A stretch of 64,000 bases of DNA from Aedes albopictus (Eukaryota > Arthropoda > Insecta > Diptera > Culicidae): the NCBI RefSeq assembly GCF_035046485.1, contig NC_085138.1, positions 18,419,440 through 18,483,439 on the forward strand, written 5' to 3'. The notes beneath the pieces are model-generated. The model was not told the origin of the DNA and did not search any database. It saw nothing but the letters and a program-made list of their open reading frames with translations. Below, piece after piece: positions 21,280 through 32,717 of the stretch. The first letter of the stretch is position 1, and every line of letters begins with the position of its first letter. Both the position numbers and the translations under genes were made by a program.

Positions 21280-22115
21280 ATACCTTCAGTCGCGGAAGTT
21301 CTTGGAGGACCTAGAACATCTTTGGAAATTAGTTCTTTGCCAAACAATACTTCATGGACCTGTAGGATGTTAATGTCACAACAATCCATCGATTAAGCTT
21401 GCAAATCTTAAGGTATTCACTCGCAAAAGTTTTTGAAGGACCTAGAACATCTTTGGAAATTATTTTTTCAAAGAATAATGCTCCATGGACCTGTAGGATG
21501 TTGCACCGCATCAGTAATATAACAAAAATCCATCGATTGCCCTTGTAGATCTTAGGGCCTTCACTCGTTGACGTTTTCAGAGGACCAATACTCCATGGAC
21601 CTGTAGGATGTTACACCGTATTAATAATGTAACAACAATCCATCGAATAGGCTTGCAGATCTTAAGGTATTCACTCGCGTAAGTTCTTGAAGGACCTAGA
21701 CCATCTTTGGAAATTAGTTTTTTACAGAACAATGCTTCATGGACCTGTATGATGTGCACCGTGTCAGTAATGTAACAACAATCCATTCATTACGCTTATA
21801 GATCTTAAGACCTTACTCGCGGAAGTCCATGGAGGGCCTTGAATATCTTTGGAAATTTGTTCGTTACTGAACAGTGCTCAATGGACCAGTAATGTTACGA
21901 CAATCCAGTGATTACGCTTGTAGATCTTAAGGTGTTTATTCATATGCACGGAAGTTCTTTAGGGACATGTGGGATGTTGTATCGTATCAGTAATGTAACA
22001 ACAACCCATTGATTATGCTTGTAGATCTTAAGGCCTTTACTCACGGAAGTTCTTGGAGGACCTAGAACATCTTCTGAAATTATTTCTTTACAGAAGTTGT
22101 GGATGTTGCTGGATT
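21280..22115. repeat. ~135-bp satellite array, about seven decayed units
   Basis: GTTCTTGGAGGACCTAGAAC-type words recur near 21298, 21430, 21570 (damaged), 21684, 21827, 21953 (damaged) and 22050. Each is followed by ATCTTTGGAAATTA, CATGGACCTGTAGGATGTT, CAACAATCCATCGATT and AGATCTTAAGG. Minus-strand frames repeat CNILQVHG/ICKPIRWIVVT words and are satellite translations. Confidence 0.85.
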
Positions 22116-22345
22116 GTAGATCTGCTGAAAGTTTCCTGGAACACCCCTGAGCCTTATGCCCCTCCCAGACAAAGCCGTGTTCCCTCTTGAACACTTCGTG
22201 ACAGTATCCTTGATTGTTCGCTTTGTCCGTCTAAGCCGCCCTTGACCAAACATCTCCAAACCCTTCAACCATCCCTTGCCCCCTTCCCCACTAACCCCTA
22301 GAACCTACCCTTACTACACTACCCCCTCCCTTTCTGCTTGAACTC
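22116..22345. repeat. Probable second LINE 3'-end remnant
   Basis: Pyrimidine-rich stretch (GCCCCTCCCAGACAAAGCC, CCCCTTCCCCACTAACCCC) next to the satellite. Its position relative to the array parallels the LINE end at 21018-21275, but no coding part is present. Confidence 0.25.
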
Positions 22346-22520
22346 TCTGGAACAAATCCTCGGATATCTGAAAGTCCCTCAGTTTTTTTTCGCGGGTTCC
22401 CGAATTAGCTCGGTATTTTTTTACACAGATTCGTGGATTAACACGGTTTTTTTACACGGTACGTATCCCCCGTGTGAAAAAGACCTTAGTGTCCACGTGT
22501 TTTACATTAAAGATAATATT
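22346..22520. mobile_element. Possible decayed poly-T/CGCG MITE
   Basis: TTTTTTTACACGGTACG...CCCCCGTGTGAAAAA forms an imperfect hairpin similar in style to the element at 53824-54019 (TTTTTTTACGCGG). Ends are not definable. Confidence 0.3.
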
Positions 22521-23391
22521 AAACTCTGTTGGCTTTGGAAATACAAAGGTGCTCACGTAACGAATAAAACTCATCTCATCTCTGCTGATGGTGCTAGTCG
22601 TGCCGGGCAGGTTTCAATGTCATAGCCAGCTACCCTGGCAAATCACCATTCGACCGAGTCAGCAGACTACATCGCCGTTACTAATTTATGAGGCCGGCCT
22701 TAGTGCGTTCGGCTGCTGGTGTCCTTTCTTTAGGTATAGCCGGTACATAGGAGGACGTGATCTTGACACGCACGTGATATTTCAAAATATACGACTTTAT
22801 TATCCCTTTCAAGAGTGCTAGTAAGGAAACACCAGCTGTTTGGTGTTGGTTAAGAGGAAAATGGAGAAGCAGTCGAGGTCTAAATGGAACTTTCTGTGAC
22901 AAGTGTATCTTCAATGTTATATCTAATGAAGGGTCTCTTAAAGGTGAAGCCGTATACGAGTGGATATTCGAAAAGACCATGATGAGAACTTATAAGTTGA
23001 CATAGAACTTCTTAAGAAATCCAGGCACATATTTGAAAAATTAAATATATTAAATGTTTCTACTACATTGTAGTTTGTTCAATACTTTGAGTGAATGTTT
23101 CATTACTTACAGTCCTTCAAACATGACTTGGTTACCCCTCCAAATATCCGTCACTGCAAAGCTGATCAATCTACTAATGTAAGTGTCCTCGTCACCTGTC
23201 GAATGGTGTTCGCGTACGCCCTTTCAAATTGCCACTTCCAAACGATGAAAGCATGCATCACCCACCCACCCACCCAGACTGCCACTGATGTTGAACCTAT
23301 GATAAGCTTGACATCAGATATGACGACACACCGTACACCCACCGCCGCCACCGCCATTAGAGTGCATTCGCTTTGGTCCCCCTTATTTCCG
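22521..23391. other. Host-like DNA, no gene
   Basis: No recognised repeat. The segment from about 23180 is GC-richer (CACCCACCCACCCACCCAG; CACCGCCGCCACCGCC) and resumes at 29404 on the other side of the hAT-like element, so 23180-23399 plus 29404-29700 is probably one ancestral host region. Confidence 0.4.
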
Positions 23392-24208
23392 GCTCCATCT
23401 AGACCTGTGCGCCGCCGCGCCACGCCGCCGCCGCCGACACTTTTTGTCCCACGCCGACGCCGAGCGAGGTATCGGCGGCGCGCCATACGCCGCTGTTTGT
23501 CACGCCGCCGATTTTTATTTTTCGCGCCGGTGATCAGTGCACGAACAAAATTAAATTTACTTAAAGTTGAGATTAAAAATTTTCACGATCACTATTACAA
23601 GAGTTTCCCAACAACCATCATCATCAATTTTCTCATCTGTAGATGTAACACGATCACTAGCGAGAGAGAAAATCGATGATTCGTATTCGATTATAGACGC
23701 TAGTCCAAAACATTATCTAGCATATTACCATGAGATTGTCCCAAAAAAACGGATCGTTTTTGGAAATAATACTATTAAGAGAATATCAATTAAAAACAAT
23801 AATTAAAGTTATGCCCTTACCTATGATATTAAATTGAAAAAAGTACATTCTAACAATTTGAGGTCTGGTTATTGGAACTTTGATCTGTCTATTTTTTGTG
23901 TCTTTCTATAGTTTAAGACAAACTCTGCAGAAAATTGAAGAAATTCAAATGGAATTTCAGGGTGTCCATTCAAATACGAAACTCTTAGAATTTTTTCTTA
24001 ATTTTTCATTAGGTTTCATTAATTATTCATCATTCACATCTCTCCAGAAGTTTCTTCAGAGATTCTTTCAGAAAGATTAAGTGATGCCTCTGGGAGTTTC
24101 ATCATTGATTTTTTTTTTTCAGAAAATCTTTCAGCAAGATATCGACAGAAGGACCTTCAGGGAAAACTCCAGGAGTTTATTCAGAAGGATTCAGGGATGG
24201 CTAGAGAT

Positions 24209-24769
24209 CAGGGTTCATAATTTTCGTTTCAGCGATACGAAATATGGCTATTCTCACGGCGGCGGGAGAGCTTATTTTCACTATTTTGCTTGAGGAACAC
24301 TTTTCCCCTCCAGCACTTCTTTCGAGAGTAGCGATTCATGATAACTGAAAATCGCTTCAAGCTGTAGATAATTTCTTTTCGTTCTGTAAGATTTTCTCTT
24401 ACCCAATTTTCACGAAAATCTTTTCAAAGCAGATTAACAAAAATTGTGCCCGCAACGGGATTCGAACCTGGAACATTACTAAAAACATACGCGACACGCG
24501 CACTCTATCCACACCATCACGCCAACCACACAGAGAGTGTAGAAAATATAATGCATAAAACCAATCATCGTCGGCGTTATATGAGTCAAGGAAAGACAAC
24601 ATACTCGACCGACAAAGGGCAAACGAAATTCTCGCACCTTTGGGAGTGAGTGAACAAATGTTTTCGCTCTGCTCTTTGTGCGGGAGATTTCTCAAGCCAG
24701 ATTTTCGCTGAAAATGGGCGTGAGAGAGAAATCTATTTTCGTGAGAATGAGCGAAAATTCCGACCGCTG
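24209..24769. mobile_element. Nested hAT-like MITE with 8-bp target duplication
   Basis: CTAGAGAT is duplicated at 24201-24208 and 24770-24777. The ends are CAGGGTTCATAATTTTCG and, inverted, CAGCGGTCGGAATTTTCG, i.e. CAGNG termini with an 18-bp imperfect inverted repeat sharing AATTTTCG. Repeated TTTTCGTGAGAA/TTTCGCTGAAAA words occur inside. It lies in the minisatellite and is therefore younger than the 6-kb element's filling. Confidence 0.8.
24447..24540 (-). repeat. tRNA-like sequence inside the nested MITE
   Basis: On the minus strand: GTTGGCGTGATGGTGTGGAT (A-box-like) and CAGGTTCGAATCCCGTTGCG (B box), about 60 bases apart as in tRNAs. The acceptor arms do not pair convincingly, so it is a tRNA-related relic or SINE head and not a working gene. 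Confidence 0.5.
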
Positions 24770-27700
24770 CTAGAGATACACCAAAGATTCATCCAGAAGA
24801 TTAAAGAGATTCCCATAGAAGATCCTTCAGAGATTAGTCTGAGTGATCCTTCAGGAATTCCTACGAGAGTTTCTTTGCGAACTAGTCCAGGAGTTTCCTC
24901 TGAGATTTCTCCAGCAGATCCTTCAGAAATCCCTCTCAATTTTCTCCTGAAGTTCTGCAGGGTTCGCTTAAGGATATCCTTCAGGCATCACTCCGGGATT
25001 TTCATCACGGGTTCCTACAGTAATTCCTTCTAGCATCTCTCCTGGAATTTCAAGAATTCCTCGCTGAATTACTTCGGGATTCCTTATGACAATTTTTCAG
25101 AGGTTCTTACAGGAGTTCTTTCAAGGATTGCTCCAGAAGTTCCTTCGGTGATCTCTTCAAGAGTTAGTTCACGGATCTCACTGGATTTAGGTGTTCATCA
25201 GGAATTCCTTCAAAAGTTCCCTAAACTAATTCAATCGGAGTAAGCTCAATTATCTTTCCAGATGTCTCTTCAGAGATTCTTTCAGGAGGATTCATAAATG
25301 CCTCCTGAAGATCCATCAAGAATTCCGTAAAAAAAATCTTCAGGATTTCCTGCAGGAAGTCTTAAGAAATTAGTCCAAGATTTCCTGCAGGGATTCCTTC
25401 TGAAGTTTTTTTAAATAAATTCCTACAGGAAAAATTAGACCAGTAGTTCCTTCAGAGATTCCCCTAGTAGTATCAGGAATTCTTGCAGATGTTTCTTCAG
25501 AGATTCCCACAGAAGTTCCTTCGGAAATCTCTCCAGGAGTTCCTTTAGAGAAACTTGTAGGAGGATCCAAGGATACCTCCAGGAGAGTTCAGGGACTCCT
25601 CCTAAAGTTTGTTCAGGGATTCCTAAACAAGAGTTCCTTCTAAGTTTCCTTCAGGATATCCTTAGGGGATTCATCGAGAAGTTTCTTTAGGGATTCTTCT
25701 AAAAGTTCTTCCAGGAATCTCCTGGGGTTCTTTCAGCTTGTAGATTTAGATTTTTCCAGGAGGATTCACGGATGCTTCCAGGAGTTACATCAGAGATTTC
25801 TCCAGAAACTCATTCAAGAATTCCTACAGAAGTGCCTTCAGGGAATCTCGTGAGAATTCCTTCAATAATTTCCTTAGAATTATAATCAGGCATATATCCA
25901 GGATATTCTCGATGGATCTTTCATGGAGTTTCTAAAAGTATTCCTCCAAAATTTCCTTCTGGAATTTCTCCAGGAATTCTTTAGGGGATATCTCCTCTCC
26001 TGCAAATCCTTCCTACCACTTGGAAAGATTCCCTCTGGGAGATTCAGCTGAAAACTTTTCGAGAATTCCGTTTTGAAATCCTTCAGAGGTTCCTACCGGA
26101 ATTCCTTCGGGAATTCCTTCAGGAACTACTCCAGTAATTTCTTCGGAGATTCCTTTTGGACTTCTATCAGGGGTTCCCCTGGACTTTCTTCGAGGCTCGT
26201 CCTGGTATTCCTTTGAGAATTTCTCCTGGAATTCTTTCGGGAATTCTTCTTGGAATTTCATCGGAGATTCTTCCTAGATTTCGGGGTTCTCTCCTGGACT
26301 TCCCTCGAGGATCCCTCATGAAATTCTTTCGGGGATTCCTTTTGATATTTTATAGCGGATTCCTCTCAAAACTACTTCGCAATTTTCTCCTGGAAATTTC
26401 TTTGGTGATTTCTTTTAGAATTCCACCGGAGATTCTTCCTGGAATTACTTTGGAGATTCTTCCTGGATTTCATCGGAGATTCTTCCTAGATTTCGGGGTT
26501 TTTTCCTGGACTTCCTTCGAGGATCCCTCCTGAAATTCTTTGGGGATTTCTCCTGATATTGTGTCGTGAATTTCTCCTGTAATTCCTTCGGGTATCCTCC
26601 TGGAATTTATATGATGATTCCTCTTAGAATTCCTTCGGAGATCCTTCTGGATTTCATACAGGAGTCCACCTGGAATTCCTTCGGAGTTTCTTTCTGGAAT
26701 TCCTTCGGCGATTTCTCCTAGAATTCCTTCAGGGTTTCCTCCGGAGAATTTTTCCTAGACTTCCTTATGGGGATTCTTCTTGAAATTCCTTCGGGGTTTC
26801 CTTTTGAAAACCTTTCAAGTATTCCGCTTGGAAATCCTTCGTAGATTTCTCCCAAAAGGCCTTCAGAAGTTCCCTCTGGGATTTCTGCAGGGATTTCTCC
26901 AGTAATTACTTCAGGGATTTCTCCTGAAGTTGATTCGAAGATTTCTCTTAGAATTCCTTCGGGCATTCCTCCTGGAATTCTTTCGGAGTATCCTCCTTGA
27001 ATTGTTTCGGGGATTCCTTTTGAAATTACTTTGGAGGTTCCTCCTAAAGTTCTTTCGAGGATTTCTTCTGGAACTCCTTGAGGAATTCTATCGGGTGTTC
27101 CTTCTAGATTTTCTACAATGATTCCTCCTGATATATCTTTGGGGATTCTTCCTGATATTTCATTGGGGATTCCTCCTGAAATTTTACGGAAATTTCTCCT
27201 GGAATGACTTCGAAGATTCCTGATGGATTTCCATCGGAGTTCCCTCCTGGAATTTCTTCGGTGATTCCTTTAGATATGTTTGGTTAATTTCTCCTAGAAC
27301 TCCTTTGGTGAAACTTTCTCGAATTCCCTTGGAATTTTCCTGTGGAATTCTTTTAGGGATGCCTATTGGTATTTATTTGTGGATTACTGCTGGAATTCGC
27401 ACTGGAATTCTTTTGGGGATTTCCTCTTGGAATTTCAGCGGGGATTCCACCTAGACTTATTTCAGAGGTTCCCCTTCGAATTCTTACGAGGTTTCCTCCT
27501 GGATCTCCTTCGGGCATTCCTCCTAAAATGCCTTCTAGGATTCCTCCTTAAGTACTCTGGGGCTTCCTCCCAAGATTCCTTCGAGGAATTGAAGAAATTG
27601 AAATTCATCCAGGGGTTCCTCCTGGAATTCCTTCGAGGATTTTTCCTGGAGTTCCTTCGAGGATTCCTCCTGGAATTTTTTTATGTTTCCTCCTACAAAT

Positions 27701-29403
27701 CTTAACGGGATCCATCCTCGATTTCCTTTGAAGTTCTTTCTGGAATTCCTTTGCGGATTCCCCCTGGACTTCCATCATGGATTCCTCCTGAAATTCGTTC
27801 GAGGATTCCTCTTGACATTCCGTCGTGGATTCCTCCTGGAATTCCTTCGAGATTTCCTTCTTGAATTTCTTCGGTGATTTCTCCTAGAATTCCTTCGGAA
27901 ATTCGAGGATTGTTGCTAAAGTTCCTTCAGGGATTCTTGAATTTCTCCGGGGATTCCTCCTGTAATTCCTTCGGAGATTGTTCTTAGAATTCTTTTGGGG
28001 ATTCCTTTTGGAATTCCTTCGGGGTTTCCATCTGGATTCCTTATAAAATTGCTTCGGGGATCCCTATTGATACGGCGATACCTCCTTGAGTTCCTTCGGA
28101 ATTTCTTCTTGGAATTCGTTTGCTGATTCCTCTTCGAATTTCTTCGGAAATTCCTCCTGGAATTCATTCGGAATCCCTCACGGAATTCCTCCGGGAATTC
28201 CTCATCGTATTCCTTCGGGGATTCCTCCTAAAATTCTTTCGGAGTTTCCTCCTTAAACTCCTTCGGTGATTTTTCCTAAAATTCCTTCGAGAACTTCTCC
28301 TGGAATTCTATCGGGGATTCCTCTTGGAATTCTTCTTGGGATTCTTTCTAGAATTTCTTCGGGGATTCCTTCTAAAATTCCTTCGGGGGTTTCTCCAGAG
28401 GGATTCTTCTTTCGATGATTGCTCCTTCAATTCCTTCGTGAAAACTTACTGGTATTCCGTCGGGGATTCCTTCTGGAATTCCTTTGGTTATTATTTTGTG
28501 GATTCCTTCTGGCATTTCTTCGGGGATCCCTCACGGAATTTCACCAAGGAATTTTTTTATAATTTCTTCAGGGATTCTACCGAAAATTGCTTCGGGGATT
28601 TGTGCTGGAATTCCTTCGAGAATGGAGTTCTTTTAGTAACTCCTCCAAAAATTCTCTCAAGGATTTCCCATGGAATTCCATCAGAGATTTTTCCGCAACA
28701 TTTTTCGTTGATTCTTCCTAGAAATCTTTAGGGGTGTCCTTCTCGAATTTTTCAGAAATTCCCGCTGAAATTCCTTTGGGGTTCCTGTATGAAATAATTA
28801 GGGGTAATCCTCCTGTGTTTCATACGGTAGTTCGTGAACAGATTAGTCTAGATATTTTTTCATGGATTCCTCCAGGAGTTTCTTTAAGGCTCCTCAAGCA
28901 ATTTCTTCTGAGATTCCTCCCTGAAATCATTCGGGGTTTCCTTTGTGTAAATAGTGCGACCTTATTATCAAATTTTATAGCTTCTGAAAGTTATAAGAAA
29001 GCAATACAAAAACTGTAGCAAAATTGATATTGTATTGCCCTTCATTAGCAATGTAGTAATGCAACATGCACTACACTAAGGACACGGGGCATGTTGCAAT
29101 AAATCTAAACACTAGTCGCAGTGACGGACCAGAACATAAATAAAAAGGTATTCACTCAAACGCAATAGTTTATGTCATCAATGGTTGGTTATGAAAAAGC
29201 TTAGACTACAAATTCTAGAGCGTAATGACAACTTCTTGCTTTGACAATGTTAAGATTTTTGTCAAATTTTGGTCACGCCGATTCACGCCGCCGCCGCCGC
29301 CGCCGAAAGCTGCCACCGGCGTGACGCTGATGACGCCGCCGCCGCCGGCCAAAAATGGCCCTTACGCCGCCGCCGAGCAAAATATAGTCGGCGCACAGGT
29401 CTA

Positions 29404-31477
29404 GCTCCATCATGACAGGCTACCGCAGCAGTCGATTGAACTTGTCACATAGGTACACGGCGCGCGGGCTCCATCCCATTCCGGAAAAGCCACCAACACA
29501 GCTGCACTGCATGCCGCATGCTGAAAATTTCCTGTCACCGGAAGCCGCCCACCCTAGGTTAGAGCGGCATAATTTTGCCTATAGAGTTCTAGACTGCCGC
29601 TCATCGTGCCGAAAATGCGTTCCCGGTCGGAGTTATCTGTCTGTGTGGGTTGCGGTGGGTTTCCCCGAATGATCCGTTTCACCGAAAAGAATATACAACT
29701 ACCAAGTAGCAATCGAATAGCATCAAATGGGTCTTTTGTGCAGTTAAGAGTTGATAGATGGCTACGAAGAAGCAGACATTCAAATTTTCTTTTAACGCAA
29801 AAAAATGTGTGAACCTGACGAATCGCCTATGAAATAAAGCAAAATGCATAACAGTTGATTTGGAAAAAAATGTTCAACAGGGAAAAGTACCATTCGGTGA
29901 AACAATATTCGTGGAATCGGTATTCGAATAAAAGTAGCACAACCGCCTATGTGACTATGTGAGATACCCACATATGAATTGGTTTGGTATCCATTTGTAA
30001 GATGTGACTGTTCTAAGCCCGCGTTGTTGGATGAAGAGCTCATATAGCAGCCACGTATGTCGGTCAACAGCTGATACGAGAAGCGGGGCTATAATGTGCT
30101 TCAATCACTTAAAATAAATTATGAACGAAGAAGGTTCGAGCCATTGGGGCGCGAACGATGTGAAAACACTAGCTCTAGCTGTATGCCTATACTTTCTAAC
30201 ATTCTACGCGTGTGGTGGCTCAGAGCGGAGAGTGGTGAAGGGCTGACTGAGCTGAGCTGTAGCAATCAATCAAGCGGAATGAGCTTTAAATAATGTGGAA
30301 ATGGTGTGCCCACATGCAGCATAATAGCTTTTGACAACGGAAAGCCTTATATTTGGATTGAGTCTGAAATTTATGGTCATTTCTTCGTTTCTTCAAGCCA
30401 CCATCAAGAAGCGACTCTAGGCTTGATGGTAAGCAAAAATTTCCCCATTAAAATGGGAAAATCTACGGTAAACAACCCTGCAAAGCTGATGTTCGCAAGA
30501 GATACGGATGGTAATTTTCAAAAAATCATATCTCAAAAACTAAAAAACATACATCTTTGATTTTTTTTTATATGTTACGCCAAATATGCTGAACTTTCTG
30601 ATAAAAATATAAATCTAGGGTATCTCTTTGGTCCCGAGACCTTGAAAACGTGAAAAAAAACTTATATATTTGCATATTTTTTACACAAAAACACAACTTG
30701 GCCCATTCAACTCATTTTTCCTGAAAACTAGAATTCAAACAAAAAAAAGAAGAAGTTTAAAATCGGTTAACTGGTCCAAAAGTTATTTTTTAAAAAATGG
30801 TTTTTAGGACCACCCTATCTAAAATTGGTCACCCTAATGACTAAATAAAAAAATACGGGTCTAACTAAACCCACCATGTTTCACGATAATCGGAGTTGCA
30901 CTACATCGTTTTTCAATGGAATGGCCATATTGCTTGGTTTTAGAGTATAAAATTGAGCATGAGCATAGATGACCGTACAATTCGTAGTTGCTACTCCGTG
31001 ATTGACCAGAACAATCGAAATTGCACAAGGAACCAACAAACGGAGCTTGAGAGTAGCTACCGCTCTCAATGTGAATCAAAACATTTATTCATTTTGACTA
31101 AAATATTACAAGTGTCGACACCGAAGATGGCGAACCATCCAAATTAATATGAGTGCGAAAAATTGAAATAAAAATATTTATTATCATTCAAAAGTGCTCT
31201 GGGCACTAGCGCCGAAACATGACGTCACGAACGTTCCAATAATTGTTAAGTAAATACACAAAAAACAGTAAAATTTTATATTTTAATGGTGAATTTTATA
31301 CTTCATCATTAACTATTATAATAAAAATAAAATGGAACGATCTCACCGATAAGTATCCATCAAAGTATCAACTGCAGCATCTTTTACTAACTGGCTTCGA
31401 CTCCGAAATAACACTCAATTGCCGAATGAAAAAAGCGGCACTTCCATTTTGCCTTCCAAAACACACTCTATTGCCTG
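29404..31477. other. Host-like DNA, no gene recognised
   Basis: The first 300 bp are GC-rich and continuous with the host DNA left of the 6-kb element. At 30560-30850 there is a long A/T-rich segment ending ACCACCCTATCTAAAATTGG. The frame at 31243-31647 runs into the next element and has no motif. No RNA gene seen. Confidence 0.35.
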
Positions 31478-31694
31478 CAGTGCCGAATTTAGTGGGGCCA
31501 GGGGGGCAGGGCCCCAGGCCCCACATTTTAGGGCCCCCCACAAAATTCAACTTCACGAAAAAAAAAATAGTGCAAGAAATTTTTATTGATTTGGTTTTTG
31601 TCATAAGAACTTCAAATTGGAAAGATGTTTGTGATTCTTTTGAGTAAGACTGCAAATATTTGTCCATCTATTTAAGAAATTTTAAATTTGGTGT

Positions 31695-31760
31695 CCGGCC
31701 ACTTAGTCGAACGCCATTTGGCCGAATGCCATATGGCCGAATGTTCGTTTGGCCGAATTA
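31695..31760. repeat. Short GGCCGAATG tandem
   Basis: Four spaced repeats of a TTTGGCCGAATG-type word (GTCGAACGCCATTTGGCCGA, ATGCCATATGGCCGAATG and so on) with a period of roughly 15-17 bp. Possibly subterminal repeats of another element. Confidence 0.6.
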
Positions 31761-32138
31761 TGTTCAAAAGAATTCAGAGGAAGTTTTTGACATTCCAACT
31801 ACTACTGGATGATCATCAGAAATATTTCCTTCTTTCAATCATAGGCCATTCTTTCTAGTTTTGACATTCAGGGATGAATTGGCGTTGAATCTGCAATATT
31901 TTATCAAAGATTTTTTCTTCTTTAAATCATAGGCTGTTCTATCAAGTTTTACTGATGCGAGGAATAGTGACCTATCACTGATAGGCAAACATTTTCAAAC
32001 AATAAAAAACAAATCGCTTTCGCTCTTCGTACATATGTACAACAGAGATGATTATATTTGCGGTTTAGGGGAAGGTGATATAGATCGATGAGATTAGAAT
32101 TCAACCTTATGACAAATAAGTTGCCGGGTCATTAATTG

Positions 32139-32214
32139 GCTCGGTAGCCTAGTTGGTAAAGCACTTGTCTACCGAATAAGGGTGGTGAGTTCAAATCTCA
32201 CCTGAGCTGTGGAT
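32139..32214 (+). repeat. tRNA-like sequence (SINE head or tRNA pseudogene)
   Basis: GGCTCGGTAGCCTAGTTGGT gives an A box and GGTGAGTTCAAATCTCACC a B box with a good T-arm stem. The first and last bases (GGCTCGG against CTGAGCTG) can pair only partly. Embedded in the hAT-like element; probably a SINE head, though a decayed tRNA cannot be excluded without folding. Confidence 0.5.
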
Positions 32215-32717
32215 ATTTTCCCAATTTAACCAATAATTTACCCATCTGTACATATGTACGTTGAGTTATTTGAAATTCATAATATTTTTAGTTTTTTTAT
32301 GTTATATGCGTAAAATTTATCTTTTTTATAAAGGGCCCCCACAACGCTGTGGCCCCGGGCCCCCACATTTGTAAATTCGGCCATGATTGATTGGTTTTAG
32401 AGTATTGAGCATTGCAAGGATTTCGCGACGATCGTGCAAATGTTCAATCTTTGAAAGCACAATGTTCACACATCTAACAACAAAGGAAACAGAGCATAAA
32501 CAAACCGATTAGTCGAAACCTGTCGAAACATCACCTCAAAATACGCATCCGCTGCTGAAAAACTGTACCGACGTCTTCAACCAATGTATGCTGAAACCAG
32601 TGTGAACATTTTGGGGTGATCAATCTTGGATTTACTGATTACAAATTTTGATTTGCGGACATGTTTCCCATACAACAGACTTAATTTTACAAACGTTACA
32701 AATGTTTTTACAAACTA

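Larger units (their letters stand above)
23925..28940 (+). repeat. 12/24-bp degenerate minisatellite, largest block
   Basis: The basic unit is about TTCGGGGATTCC alternating with TCCTGGAATTCC, giving a 24-bp beat that is clearest at 26500-28400. Translated it yields an 8-residue beat (GFLLEFLR) on the plus strand and matching RNSRRN/EGIP patterns on the minus strand, which explains the many open frames. It is interrupted by the nested element at 24209-24769. Divergence is high on the left and lower on the right. Confidence 0.85.
23400..29403. mobile_element. 6,004-bp hAT-like element filled with minisatellite
   Basis: The ends are TAGACCTGTGCGCCG, inverted and perfect for 15 bp. GCTCCATC is duplicated at 23392-23399 and 29404-29411; an 8-bp duplication is the hAT hallmark. 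Within about 130 bp of each end ACGCCG(CCG) words recur at least four times, all in plus orientation. The interior is mostly the 12/24-bp minisatellite plus a nested hAT-like MITE. I see no BED zinc finger or dimerisation domain, so it is non-autonomous. A 194-codon frame (23095-23679) crosses the left boundary and is not a gene. Confidence 0.85.
31478..32385. mobile_element. hAT-like element with G/C-rich subterminal runs
   Basis: Left end CAGTGCCGAATTTAGTGGGG; inverted right end CATGGCCGAATTTACAAATG. Both are followed by runs of GGGGCC/GGGCCCC. Flanks ATTGCCTG (31470-31477) and ATTGATTG (32386-32393) agree at six of eight positions, consistent with an aged 8-bp duplication. Contains the GGCCGAATG tandem at 31700 and a tRNA-like unit. 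No transposase frame. Confidence 0.6.

Noticed and set aside
21280..22115. CRISPR-like array
   Set aside because: Units are about 135 bp, decayed and contiguous, without short identical repeats or unique spacers, and the genome is eukaryotic.
23095..23679. 194-codon open frame, the longest in the window
   Set aside because: It crosses the left boundary of the 6-kb hAT-like element and its Pro/Arg-rich part is translation of GCC repeats.
26156..28731. Many open frames of 60-135 codons on both strands
   Set aside because: They translate the 12/24-bp minisatellite (8-residue beat) in several phases and have no start, splice or domain support.
32139..32214. Functional tRNA gene
   Set aside because: A and B boxes are present but the acceptor arms pair poorly and it sits inside a transposable element, as do the similar units at 24447, 38028 and 57424.
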